The notes: generated by a model from the letters alone, not told the origin. 64,000 bases of DNA from Phytopseudomonas punonensis (GCF_900142655.1 NZ_FRBQ01000002.1:380918-444917); one strand, 5' to 3'. Counted from the stretch's first letter, positions 50,691 to 59,424 are shown. Program-made: numbers and translations.

Positions 50691-51589
50691 CGGGTGTTCT
50701 CCTCGAAGGTGCGGGCGATGTGGTTGAGGCTGAACACCACTGCGACCACGAACAGCCCCGGCAGCAACGACACCCAGGGTGCGGTGATCAGAAAGTGCCG
50801 GCCGTTGGCGATCAGTGTGCCCCATTCGGCAGCGGGTGGCGCGGCGCCAAACCCAAGAAACGACAAGCCGGCGGTGGCCAGAATCGCCGCGCCAAAATCC
50901 AGGGTGGCGAGCACCGCCACCGGGCCCCAGGCGTTGGGCAGAATGTGCCGCAGCAAGGTGCGGCCCCAGCTGGCGCCGCCCAGTCTTGCAGCTTCCACAT
51001 AAGGCAGCGTTTTCACCCGCAGCACTTCGGCGCGGGTGGTGCGGGCAAAGCCGGGAATGATGCCAACGCCCACGGCGATGGCCACCGGGATGGTGCCAAA
51101 GCCGATGGCAGTGACGATGGCCAGGGCCAGCAGCAGGCCGGGTAGGGCCAGCAGCACGTCGACGAAACGCATGATCACGGCATCGATACGTCCACCGGCA
51201 AACCCGGACAGCACACCGAGGCCGAGCCCGCCGACCAGGGCGATGCCGACGGCCAGCAACGCAGCCTGCACCGACAGGCTGGAGCCGTAGACCACCCGGG
51301 TATACAGATCGCGGCCCAACTCATCGGTGCCGAACCAGTGAACCAGGTTCGGTGCGGTGAGCTTGTCGGTGGGCGAGGTGGCGTAGGGGTCGAAACCCGT
51401 CAGCAATTGCGGCACCAGCGCCGAAACCAGTGCGAACAGCACGATCAGCGCCGCCAGGCTGAAACCGGGGCGGCGCAGCAACGGGCGTAACGCGGTGACC
51501 GCGCGCTGTAAACGGCTGCGGCGCCGCCAGGTGAGCGACACGTTGGCGGGCGAATGGGAGAGCGAGGCAATGCGGCTGTCGGCGTTCAT
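50687..51589 (-). CDS. Dipeptide-type ABC permease (DppC-like)
   Basis: A 300-residue inner-membrane permease with an N-terminal cytoplasmic tail, a first helix (about 44-62), the conserved HWFGTDELGRDLYTRVVYGSS and the binding-protein-dependent transport domain with the EAA loop EAARLGGASWGRTLLRHILPNAWGP. It pairs with the 51593 product. Confidence 0.92.
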   Translation of the reverse strand: MNADSRIASLSHSPANVSLTWRRRSRLQRAVTALRPLLRRPGFSLAALIVLFALVSALVPQLLTGFDPYATSPTDKLTAPNLVHWFGTDELGRDLYTRVVYGSSLSVQAALLAVGIALVGGLGLGVLSGFAGGRIDAVIMRFVDVLLALPGLLLALAIVTAIGFGTIPVAIAVGVGIIPGFARTTRAEVLRVKTLPYVEAARLGGASWGRTLLRHILPNAWGPVAVLATLDFGAAILATAGLSFLGFGAAPPAAEWGTLIANGRHFLITAPWVSLLPGLFVVAVVFSLNHIARTFEENTR

Positions 51590-51592
51590 GGG

Positions 51593-52543
51593 TCAGGACA
51601 CCTTTGGCGTGTGGGCGATGCGCGGATCGAAGTAGGGATACAGCAGGTCGACGATCAGGTTGACCAGCACGAAGGCCGCAGCGGACACCGCGACGATGGC
51701 CAGCACCACCGGAATGTCCTGGCGCAACACCGCTTCCTGGGCCAGGCGGCCGACGCCGTTGCGGGCGAAGATGGTTTCCACTAGCACCGCGCCGGATACC
51801 GTGTTGCCGACCTGCAGGCCGATCAGGGTGAGAATCGGCAGCGCGGCATTCTTGAACGCATGGCGCGCCTGCACCTGAGCACGGCTCAGGCCCTTGGCGT
51901 ACGCCGTGGCGATGTAGGGCTCCTGCCACACGCCCTGAAAGCCGCGTTGCAGCACCTGGGCGTACACCGCGGCGCTGGGAATAGCCAGGGTCACGGCCGG
52001 CAGGATCAGGCTGTCGAAGCCGCGGCTGCCGGTGGCCGGAAACCAGCCGAGGCTGAACGCGAATACCTGAATCAGCAGCAGGCCCATCCAGAACACCGGC
52101 ACCGAGAAACCCAGTGACGGCAGGCGCGCCAGTGCGACTTTCAACGGCCGCCAGCGGGTGTAGGCCGTCAGGTAGGCCAGGCCGATGCCGCCGATCAGCG
52201 ACAGCACGATGGCCAGGCCGGCTAGCGACAGGGTTTGTGGCAGGCGCTGCACCAGCAGCTCGTTGACCGGGCGGTTGAGCGACAGCGATTGCCCGAAGTC
52301 GCCCTGCACGGCGTTCCACAGCAAGCTGAAGTACTGCTCGAAGATACCCTTGTCGAGGCCGTAGTAGGCCTGTGCCCTGGCCAGGTCCTCGGGCGATAGC
52401 GAATCGACTTCCATGCCCGAGGCGCTGAGCATGATCGACAGGGTGTCACCCGGCAGCAGGTAAAGGATGAAGTAGGTGATGCTGTAGGCGCCCCAGAGCA
52501 CCAGCAGCGCCTGGCCGACGCGGCCGATCAGGTAGCGGCTCAT
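51593..52543 (-). CDS. Dipeptide-type ABC permease (DppB-like)
   Basis: A 316-residue inner-membrane permease starting RYLIGRVGQALLVLWGAYSI with six predicted helices. The EAA-like loop is EPYIATAYAKGLSRAQVQARHAFKNAALPIL, and the C-terminal YPYFDPRI motif is typical of DppB. It overlaps the substrate-binding-protein gene by 4 bases. Confidence 0.92.
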   Translation of the reverse strand: MSRYLIGRVGQALLVLWGAYSITYFILYLLPGDTLSIMLSASGMEVDSLSPEDLARAQAYYGLDKGIFEQYFSLLWNAVQGDFGQSLSLNRPVNELLVQRLPQTLSLAGLAIVLSLIGGIGLAYLTAYTRWRPLKVALARLPSLGFSVPVFWMGLLLIQVFAFSLGWFPATGSRGFDSLILPAVTLAIPSAAVYAQVLQRGFQGVWQEPYIATAYAKGLSRAQVQARHAFKNAALPILTLIGLQVGNTVSGAVLVETIFARNGVGRLAQEAVLRQDIPVVLAIVAVSAAAFVLVNLIVDLLYPYFDPRIAHTPKVS

Positions 52544-54168
52544 GGTTCATCCACCTCGATATCGCCCAGCAGCGCGAAGCCTTCGGCGGTCCAGCGGAAG
52601 TTCTTCACCCGCGGCGCGGTGGCGGCCTGCCAGACGCGTTCGTAGATTGGAAATGCGGAGGCTTCGTCGACCAGCAAGTCCTGCAGCTGCCCGTAGGCCT
52701 CGGCGCGCTGCTCGGCCTGGGTGGCGGTGATGCCAGCATCGAACAGCGCCTTGGCCCGTTCCAGGGTTTGCGGCTCGTAGAGGTTGGTGGCCAGCGTCGA
52801 GCTGTTGGCGGTGCGCGGATCGAGGATGGTCTGCAGGATGATCGGGTCGGCGCGGGTCATATAGGTGGAGGTCAGATCATAGTTGCCTTGAGCGTTGGCC
52901 GTGACCCATTCGGCGCGCGTGACTACGGCGAGCTTCAGCTCGATGCCGAGCTTGCGCAGTTGATCCTGCACCAACACATCGCCGGCAGTTTCCGCACCAT
53001 TGATGTTGTAGCTCAGGCTCAGGCGCTTGCCGTCCTTGCTGCGGTAACCATCGACGCCCTTGCTCCAGCCCGCCTCGTCGAGCAACTGCTCGGCGCCCTG
53101 TGGGTCGTACGCCAGCTTGGCACTCTGATCCTTGAAGAACGGCGTGGTCACGTCATAGATGCTGCGCACCACCGGAAACTCGGCGTTGTACACGGTGCTG
53201 GCGTAGGTCTTGCGGTCGATACCTTTCTGCAGTGCCAGGCGCACGCGTTTGTCTTCCAGCACGCGGCCGTTGCGGGTGTTGGGGAACAGGTTCAGCGACG
53301 GCCCCGGCAGCGCCCGGCTCTGGATGGTCGCGCCCTTGGACTGAAACAGCTTCAGGTCCACTTCCGAGAACGGGTTGCGAGGCCACAGGATGTCGGCCTC
53401 GCCCTGCAGGAACAGGCCATTGCGCACACTTTCCTCGGGGATGTAGCTGATCTCCACGGTATCGAGATGGGCTTCACCCTTGTTACTGACGTTGGCTGAC
53501 GGCCAGGCGTAGCCGCTGCGCTTGACCAGCTTGGCACCCACCTCCGGTGTGTAATGCTCTAGCACGAATGGGCCGCTGCCGATGATCTTGCCGAGCGAGC
53601 GCTCCTTTGGTGTCAGTGCGTAGGACGCTGGTGCGAGAATCGCCAGATTGGTGGTCGAGGTGGCCTGCAGAAAGCCGGCGTTGGGCCGAGACAGCATCAG
53701 TTTGACGGTAAAGTCGTCGACCACTTCGGCGTGATCAAAGCCTGCCAGGTAGGTGGCGCCAAAGGTCGCTGGCTGGTCGGTGGCCAGCGCCTTGTTACTG
53801 TCGAAGGCGGTCTTCACGGCCCTGGCGTCGAAGCGTTCGCCATTGCTGAATGTCACGTCGTCACGCAACTGAAAGGTGTAGGTCAGGGCGTCGTCGCTGA
53901 TGGTCCAGCTTTTCGCCAGCCAGGGAATGATCTCGCCATTCTTCGGGTCCTGATCGGTCAGGCTTTCGGCGACATTGCGCAGCAGCACGCGGTGCTCCAG
54001 CCAATAGACCTGGAACGGGTCGACGCTGACCAGCGTGGTGTTGTCGCCGAAGAAGGCGATGTTCAGGGTTTTGCTGGCGGCTTCGTCGTCAGCAGGCGAG
54101 CAGCCGATCAGCGCGGCGGCGATAGCGCAGGAAGCGAGCAGGTGGAGCGCGGAGTAAGTTTTTTTCAT
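52540..54168 (-). CDS. Dipeptide-type ABC substrate-binding lipoprotein
   Basis: SBP_bac_5 family, 542 residues. A lipoprotein signal peptide ends at Cys23 (AAALIGCSPAD). The mature protein has the family segments LLRNVAESLTDQDPKNGEIIPWLAKSW, YTFQLRDDVTFSNGERFDA and GSGPFVLEHYTPE. Location in a sulfur cluster suggests a sulfur-containing peptide, glutathione-like or thioether ligand; the specificity cannot be read. It is first of the four ABC genes, after a 218-bp gap from the small ORF at 54387. Confidence 0.9.
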   Translation of the reverse strand: MKKTYSALHLLASCAIAAALIGCSPADDEAASKTLNIAFFGDNTTLVSVDPFQVYWLEHRVLLRNVAESLTDQDPKNGEIIPWLAKSWTISDDALTYTFQLRDDVTFSNGERFDARAVKTAFDSNKALATDQPATFGATYLAGFDHAEVVDDFTVKLMLSRPNAGFLQATSTTNLAILAPASYALTPKERSLGKIIGSGPFVLEHYTPEVGAKLVKRSGYAWPSANVSNKGEAHLDTVEISYIPEESVRNGLFLQGEADILWPRNPFSEVDLKLFQSKGATIQSRALPGPSLNLFPNTRNGRVLEDKRVRLALQKGIDRKTYASTVYNAEFPVVRSIYDVTTPFFKDQSAKLAYDPQGAEQLLDEAGWSKGVDGYRSKDGKRLSLSYNINGAETAGDVLVQDQLRKLGIELKLAVVTRAEWVTANAQGNYDLTSTYMTRADPIILQTILDPRTANSSTLATNLYEPQTLERAKALFDAGITATQAEQRAEAYGQLQDLLVDEASAFPIYERVWQAATAPRVKNFRWTAEGFALLGDIEVDEP

Positions 54169-54386
54169 CTATTTGTCCCGATTTTTCTAATGAGGTGCAT
54201 GCAAGGCTGAGGGCGGCCACCTGTAAGGCTGCGTCCGCGGTGGGGGGCGCTGCTGTACATGGGCGTACGAAGCCTCGACGCGCCGGCTTTCACAGGTGCG
54301 GTTCGTGGCTTTGGTGGGAGCGACAAGACGGTGGTAGATCGCTCAAGGTGTTGCAGGTCTGTCCGGCGGGATATCCGGTTAGACGA

Positions 54387-54521
54387 TCACTGTCGGCGAC
54401 ACATTCGTTCATCGTCACGCTGGGCCGGCGGCAGCCCCGGCCAGCCGATCAGGACGCTGGCGCTGTTCCCATGCAGGTTGTCGAGCAGGCGACTGACTAG
54501 ACGTGAGAGATAGCGTTTCAT
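54387..54521 (-). CDS. Candidate 44-residue small protein
   Basis: Starts 15 bases after the stop codon of the SsuB-like gene, with AGGA 9 bases before the ATG. It reads MKRYLSRLVSRLLDNLHGNS, ASVLIGWPGLPPAQRDD and ERMCRRQ: a basic amphipathic N-terminal helix followed by a short hydrophobic patch and a basic end. It lies between two transporter operon parts. I know no family match; its position and ribosome-binding site are the only support. Confidence 0.4.
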   Translation of the reverse strand: MKRYLSRLVSRLLDNLHGNSASVLIGWPGLPPAQRDDERMCRRQ

Positions 54522-54536
54522 GAGGTACGTCCTGCC

Positions 54537-55331
54537 CTAGATTGCGATGGCGCTGAGCGGGTAGCCCTGCGCCAGAAACGGGTTGTGGTCACGACCGATG
54601 CTTTGCGGGTCGTCCTTTTCCACACCGAGCAGTGCCAGCAGGCGTGTGCGGATGGCGTTGAAACCGGCCTGGCCGTTGTCACGCGGGCGATCCAGATCGA
54701 CACGCAGCTCTTCGGCGATGCGACCGTCCTGCAGCACGATGATGCGGTCGGCGAGCAGAATGGCTTCGTCGACATCGTGGGTGACCAGCAGCACCGCCGG
54801 TGTGTGCTTCTGCCACAGGTCGATGATCAGCCGATGCATGCGGATGCGGGTCAGCGCATCGAGGGCGGCGAAGGGTTCGTCGAGCAGCAGCAGTTTGGGT
54901 TCGCGAACCAGGCTACGCGCCAGTGCCACACGCTGGGATTCACCGCCGGAAAGAGTGGCGGGAAACGCCTCCAGGCGATGAGCCAGGCCGACTTCTGTGA
55001 GCGCCTGCACGGCGCGCTCCTTGGGGTTGGCCACGCGCAGGCCGAGGGTGACGTTCTTCCAGGCACGTTTCCAGGGCATCAGCCGTGGCTCCTGGAACAC
55101 CGCGGCGCGGGCCTGCGGGGCGGTCAGTTCGCCGCCCTCGATGGGGTCGAGGCCGGCCAGGGAACGCAACAGAGTGGTCTTGCCGGAGCCGCTGGCGCCA
55201 AGCAGGGCGACGAACTCGCCTGGAGCGATGTCCAGGTCCAGTTCATCGATCACCCGGTTGTCGCCGAACTGACGTACCACGCCGCGCAGGCTGACGGCCG
55301 GCGAGAAATCGATCTTGCTGTGCGCATTCAT
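54537..55331 (-). CDS. Sulfonate/taurine-type ABC ATPase (SsuB-like)
   Basis: A 264-residue ABC ATPase of the SsuB/TauB/NrtD group. Walker A GASGSGKTTLLRSLAGLD, signature LSGGESQRVALARSL, Walker B LLLLDEPFAALD and H-loop VTHDVDEAI are all present. The 3-bp spacing to the SsuC-like permease gene and family type identify it as that permease's ATPase. Confidence 0.92.
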   Translation of the reverse strand: MNAHSKIDFSPAVSLRGVVRQFGDNRVIDELDLDIAPGEFVALLGASGSGKTTLLRSLAGLDPIEGGELTAPQARAAVFQEPRLMPWKRAWKNVTLGLRVANPKERAVQALTEVGLAHRLEAFPATLSGGESQRVALARSLVREPKLLLLDEPFAALDALTRIRMHRLIIDLWQKHTPAVLLVTHDVDEAILLADRIIVLQDGRIAEELRVDLDRPRDNGQAGFNAIRTRLLALLGVEKDDPQSIGRDHNPFLAQGYPLSAIAI

Positions 55332-55334
55332 GCA

Positions 55335-56159
55335 TCAGGTCCTTATGAACGATGGGCGCCAGGCCAGGGCCAGGCGTTCCAGAGTGCGGATCAAACCGTC
55401 GATGAGCAGACCCAACAAGCTGTAGATCAGCAGGCAGATGACGATCACGTCGGTGCGCATGAAATCCCGCGCATCGCTGGCCAGGAAGCCGATGCCAGCG
55501 GTGGTGTTGATCTGCTCGACAAACACTAGCGCCAGCCAGGAAATGCCCAGGGAATAGCGCAGGCCGACGAAGAATGAGGGCAGGGCGCCGGGCAGGATCA
55601 CGTGCCAGATCAGCTCGCGACGGTTTAGGCCAAGGGTGTTGGCCGCCTCCACCAGTTTCGGGTCGATGTTGCGGATGCCGGCGAACAGGTTGAGGTAGAT
55701 CGGAAAGGTGGTGCCCATGACGATCAGCGCCACCTTGGTGAACTCGCCGATGCCGAACCACAGGATGAACAGTGGCACCAGAGCCAGGGACGGGATGGTG
55801 CGCAGCATCTGCATGGGCGAGTCGAGGGCGATCTCGCCGCGTTTCGACAGGCCGGTGATCAGCGCGGCGCTGACGCCAATGGCCACGCCGATGCTCAAGC
55901 CAGTGACGGCGCGCTGCAGCGAGACCAGCAGATGGCGCAGCAGCTCACCACTGCGGATCAGCTCCCACAGCGTGGTGCTGATTTCGCTCGGCGCGGCGAT
56001 CACCCGGGTGGGAATCAGCCCGGTCCGCGAGGCGATTTCCCAGAGCAGCAGAATGGCCAGGGGGCTGAGCAGGCGCAGCACGAAATCCGGTGCCGTCCAT
56101 GTCCGGCGGTGGGCGGACGCTGTCGCGCGGCTTACGGTGATGGTGCTGGTATCGCTCAT
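55335..56159 (-). CDS. Sulfonate/taurine-type ABC permease (SsuC-like)
   Basis: A 274-residue inner-membrane permease with five to six helices (first about 29-50) and the cytoplasmic EAA motif KLVEAANTLGLNRRELIWHVILPGALPSFFVGLR. It belongs to the SsuC/TauC group. The binding protein is not adjacent; the nearest candidate is the 46358 product. Confidence 0.92.
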   Translation of the reverse strand: MSDTSTITVSRATASAHRRTWTAPDFVLRLLSPLAILLLWEIASRTGLIPTRVIAAPSEISTTLWELIRSGELLRHLLVSLQRAVTGLSIGVAIGVSAALITGLSKRGEIALDSPMQMLRTIPSLALVPLFILWFGIGEFTKVALIVMGTTFPIYLNLFAGIRNIDPKLVEAANTLGLNRRELIWHVILPGALPSFFVGLRYSLGISWLALVFVEQINTTAGIGFLASDARDFMRTDVIVICLLIYSLLGLLIDGLIRTLERLALAWRPSFIRT

Positions 56160-56175
56160 CAGGATCTCCCGCCAC

Positions 56176-56970
56176 TCAGTGTTTGTAGCTATGGCCCGAG
56201 GCGCGCTCGAGCTGACGAATCAGCGCGTCCCAGTGCAGCTTGATGCCCGGCCCCTTGCCGTCGGAAAAGCGCGCCGACTGCTGGCGCACCTTCTCGATGG
56301 CTTCGGCCGGCGCGTGCAGTAGGTCGGCGTTACCGCCGGCCTGGGCGGCGATCTGGATGTTGCAGGCGCGCTCCAGCCCATGCAGCTCGCGAAACGCATG
56401 CTCGACGCTGATGCCGCCGGTGAGCAGTCCGTGGTTGCGCAGGATGAAGATGTTGCTGTCGCCCATGTCCGCGACCAGCCGTTCCTGCTCGTCGAGATCC
56501 AGCGCCACCCCTTCGTAGTCGTGGTATTTCACCCGGCTGTAATAGCCCAGCGCGTGTTGCGAGAGCGGCAGCAGGCCGCCGCGCTGAGCGGAGACCGCAG
56601 CGCCGTCGCGGGTGTGGGTGTGCAGCACCGCCTGCAAATCAGGGCGTGCACGGTGAATGGCGCTGTGGATCACGTAGCCAGCCTGGTTGATGCCCAGGTT
56701 CAGCGGGTCGTCTATGATCGTGCCATCGACGTCGACCTTCACTAGGTTCGAGGCGGTGATCTCGTCGAACAGCAGGCCGAAGGCGTTGATCAGAAAGTGC
56801 TCGTCCGGCCCCGGTACGCGGGCGGAGAAGTGTGTGTAGATATGATCCGTCCAGCGAAACAGCGCGGCCAGCTGGTAGGCGGCAGCCAGCTTGACGCGTA
56901 CTTCCCATTCTTCAGGGCTGACGCGCTCCCGGACCGACGGGGTGCTGTGTAGGGTGGCAAGTGAACTCAT
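56176..56970 (-). CDS. Class II aldolase/adducin-family protein
   Basis: A 264-residue cytoplasmic protein with the class II aldolase fold. The zinc-binding His117, His119 (LHTHTRDG) and His180 (LRNHGLL) are present. Aligned by eye to fuculose-phosphate aldolase, the catalytic Glu position appears to be Gly98 (NQAGYVIHSAI), so the true reaction may differ from retro-aldol cleavage, as in adducin-like or decarboxylase members. Start 56970 (MSSLATLHST, after AGGAGATT). It is embedded between the SsuC-like permease and a D-2-hydroxyacid dehydrogenase, suggesting it processes the carbon skeleton of an imported sulfur compound. Confidence 0.85.
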   Translation of the reverse strand: MSSLATLHSTPSVRERVSPEEWEVRVKLAAAYQLAALFRWTDHIYTHFSARVPGPDEHFLINAFGLLFDEITASNLVKVDVDGTIIDDPLNLGINQAGYVIHSAIHRARPDLQAVLHTHTRDGAAVSAQRGGLLPLSQHALGYYSRVKYHDYEGVALDLDEQERLVADMGDSNIFILRNHGLLTGGISVEHAFRELHGLERACNIQIAAQAGGNADLLHAPAEAIEKVRQQSARFSDGKGPGIKLHWDALIRQLERASGHSYKH

Positions 56971-57001
56971 GGCAATCTCCTGGCCTCGATGGGCAATCTG
57001 T

Positions 57002-57952
57002 CTAGTAACCGCGTCCGATATCGACGAGGTTTTCCAGTTGCGCTTGCGTCTGGAAACGCTGGAAGTTGGCGACGAAATCGTCGACGAACTTGCGCTTCCC
57101 GTCGGTGGACAGGGCACTGGTGTGGGGTGAAATACGTACCCGCGGATGCACGTACAACAGGTGATTGTTCGGTAGTGGTTCGGGGTCGGTAACATCCAGG
57201 GTGGCGCGGCCGATGCTGCCGTTGTCCAGGGCCTCGAGCAGGGCGTTTTGATCGAGCAGGCCGCCACGAGCCAGGTTGATCAGGTGCAGGCCGGGCTTGG
57301 CGCTGCCCAGCACGTCGCGGTCAAGCAGGTGGCGGGTATCTGCGGTCAGTGGCGTCACCACCACTAGGTGATCGGCTTCGGCGAACAGATGGTGGATATC
57401 ACGCGCGGCCTCGATGCCGGGAATTTCGGCGAGGGCGTGACCGGGGCGCCCTAGGGCGATGACGCGCATGCCCAGGGCCAGCGCCTTTTGCGCCAGGCTC
57501 TGGCCAATCGAGCCTAGGCCCAGGATACCCAGCGTCGCGCCCTTGACCGGCTGCAGGTAGGTGAAGTGCCAATCGTCGTTCTTTACCCAGATGTCCGGAA
57601 GCTGCTTGGCCGCGCTGAAGATCGCCGCCAGGGCGAATTCGGCGACATGGTTGGCGTTGGCACCCTTGGCGCTGGCAACCTGCTCTACGTCGAACAGCCA
57701 GCTCGGGTAGAAATCGATGCCGGAGGAGGCCAGTTGCACCCACTGCAGCGACCACGGCCAACCGGCTGGCGCATCCTTGAGTTCGACGCCGCGCACGTTG
57801 ATGGGGCGTACGATCAGCGTGCTGGCGTCAGCAGGAATTTGCGCCAGGCCTTCCGGGCCAAAGGGGATTTCGACGATACGCTGTTGCGGCAGGCGCTCGC
57901 GCAGATAGGCGTTGGCCTCGGCATCTAGCTGGCTGACGATGGTCTGGCTCAT
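57002..57952 (-). CDS. D-isomer-specific 2-hydroxyacid dehydrogenase
   Basis: A 316-residue NAD(P)-dependent dehydrogenase. The Rossmann motif is LGILGLGSIGQSLAQKALALG, and the catalytic Arg (INLARGGLLDQ), Glu (TDPEPLPNNH) and His (ISPHTSAL) are present. It converts a D-2-hydroxyacid and its 2-oxoacid or a similar pair; the substrate is unknown. It overlaps the upstream flavoprotein gene by 4 bases. Its presence in a desulfurisation operon is unusual and hints at a sulfur-bearing or sulfur-derived hydroxyacid. Confidence 0.9.
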   Translation of the reverse strand: MSQTIVSQLDAEANAYLRERLPQQRIVEIPFGPEGLAQIPADASTLIVRPINVRGVELKDAPAGWPWSLQWVQLASSGIDFYPSWLFDVEQVASAKGANANHVAEFALAAIFSAAKQLPDIWVKNDDWHFTYLQPVKGATLGILGLGSIGQSLAQKALALGMRVIALGRPGHALAEIPGIEAARDIHHLFAEADHLVVVTPLTADTRHLLDRDVLGSAKPGLHLINLARGGLLDQNALLEALDNGSIGRATLDVTDPEPLPNNHLLYVHPRVRISPHTSALSTDGKRKFVDDFVANFQRFQTQAQLENLVDIGRGY

Positions 57953-59148
57953 CGTGCGGCCTCCCGAGCCTGGGCGAAGGCGCTACGGCCGACGGCGCTG
58001 AGCGCCACATCGTCCTGCGGGGTGTGGATGCGGCTGCACAGCACGTCACGGAAATGCCGTTCCAGCGGGTTCTTGCGCGACAGGCCCGGGTTGCCGGATG
58101 CCTCGATGGCGAGTTCTACGGCACGGATTGCGTTGCTGCTCACCAGTTGCTTGATCTGTCCGGCGTGCGCCGCCTCGACCTGGCCGGCGGCAGCCGAATC
58201 GAGCAGGGTGCGGTTGGCAAACAGCAGGGTATCGATGCGCCCGACGATCTCCTGAAAGCGCGGCAGGCTGGAGAGCGGCGCTCCGAGGTTGGAGGGCGTA
58301 CGTTGTTCGAGAAAGCCCACCAGCCAGTCCCGCGCCGCCTGGGCGACGCCATCGTAGATGGCCGGCAGCAATACCGACATCCACAACATGCCTTCACCGT
58401 CCAGTTCCGGCCTGGGTGCGCTCCAGGGGCTGACACTGACAGCGTGCTCGAGGGGGATCAGCACGTCGTCGAACTGCACTTCATGGCTGCAGGTGGCGCG
58501 CATGCCCAGGTGATCCCAGTCGTCGACTATACGAATGCCGGGGGTGTCGCGATGGACCAGGTAACCGCCAACCAGTGGGTCGGCATCGTCGCTGCGCGCC
58601 CACACCAGGTACCAGGTCAGGCCGTGGCTGCCAGTCGAATAGATCTTGCGGCCGCTCAGGCGCCAGCCTTCGCTGGTACGTCGGGCAGTCGTCGCTGGCA
58701 GACCGCCGCGCGCCGGCGTGCCGAGTTCGGGTTCGACGCGAAAGGCGTTGATCAGCGCGCCGTTCTCTACCGCATCGATACCCACCTGGCGACGCAGATG
58801 CTCGGGCCAGTTGAGGTTCTGCTGCAGGCGAAAATGCTGCAGGTACTGCATTACTAGAATCAATGCGGTAGACGGCTCGCCCTTGGCCACCGCACTGACG
58901 ACCTGCCGCGCTATCAGCAGGTCGGCGCCGCTACCGCCCAGGCTTTTCGGTACCGTCAAGGCTAGCAATCCGTGGTGCTGCAGCAGTGCGAAGTTCTCCG
59001 CTGGAAACTCGCCACTGCGGTCGAAACGCTCGGCGCTGGCGGCCAGCGTACGGGTTATTTCAGCCAACAGGCGGGCGAAGTGGGCCGCGTCTCGCTCAGG
59101 GGCTTGGCATTGGGCGGTAAAGGCGAGGGTGTCGGCGAGGTGCGTCAT
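57949..59148 (-). CDS. Acyl-CoA dehydrogenase-fold flavoprotein (SfnB/DszC-like)
   Basis: A 399-residue acyl-CoA dehydrogenase-fold protein. Seen: GLLALTVPKSLGGSGADLL, the beta-barrel region WRLSGRKIYSTGSHGLTWYLVWARS, and the C-terminal RHFRDVLCSRIHTPQDDVALSAVGR. The C-terminal acyl-CoA dehydrogenase base (Glu in a YEGT-like context) is absent; this fits the DszC/SfnB sulfur-acquisition group that acts as FMN-dependent monooxygenase. It is first gene of the long operon downstream of motif copy 2. Confidence 0.88.
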   Translation of the reverse strand: MTHLADTLAFTAQCQAPERDAAHFARLLAEITRTLAASAERFDRSGEFPAENFALLQHHGLLALTVPKSLGGSGADLLIARQVVSAVAKGEPSTALILVMQYLQHFRLQQNLNWPEHLRRQVGIDAVENGALINAFRVEPELGTPARGGLPATTARRTSEGWRLSGRKIYSTGSHGLTWYLVWARSDDADPLVGGYLVHRDTPGIRIVDDWDHLGMRATCSHEVQFDDVLIPLEHAVSVSPWSAPRPELDGEGMLWMSVLLPAIYDGVAQAARDWLVGFLEQRTPSNLGAPLSSLPRFQEIVGRIDTLLFANRTLLDSAAAGQVEAAHAGQIKQLVSSNAIRAVELAIEASGNPGLSRKNPLERHFRDVLCSRIHTPQDDVALSAVGRSAFAQAREAAR

Positions 59149-59252
59149 GGGTCTCTCATCACTAGCGCAGAGGGCAGGCGATGCCTGTCTGGTTTCTGAG
59201 CGCCCCAGGGTGATGAGGTGGCCTGAGTGAGACCGTATTCTTATAACTTAAC

Positions 59253-59286
59253 GCTGTAAAAGTCTTTTTGGTTCTAAGCTAATTAT
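59253..59286 (-). promoter_or_regulatory. Sulfur-cluster motif, copy 2
   Basis: Matches copy 1 at 33 of 34 positions. It lies 105 bp upstream of the 59148 start and points toward it. A TATAAG -10-like hexamer (plus-strand CTTATA, 59240-59245) follows 7 bp downstream. Confidence 0.8.
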
Positions 59287-59424
59287 CAGCGTTGCTGATT
59301 TATAATTTTAATCTTTATGCGCTAATGGAATTATTAGTGGTCAAAAAAAGGGCGCTGTTGCACCCATGGTCGTGTAGAGGGCGTAGCGCTATCAAAGCGT
59401 TAATCGCTCTGACAGCCTACTGCG

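Noticed and set aside
51321-52319. 332-codon minus-strand frame overlapping the two permease genes
   Set aside because: Same-strand out-of-frame shadow; Arg/Pro/Gly-rich translation without homology.
54169-54386. Sigma-54 (-24/-12) promoter for the dipeptide transporter
   Set aside because: TGGCGC followed by a GC occurs, but the GG-to-GC spacing is not 10 bp.
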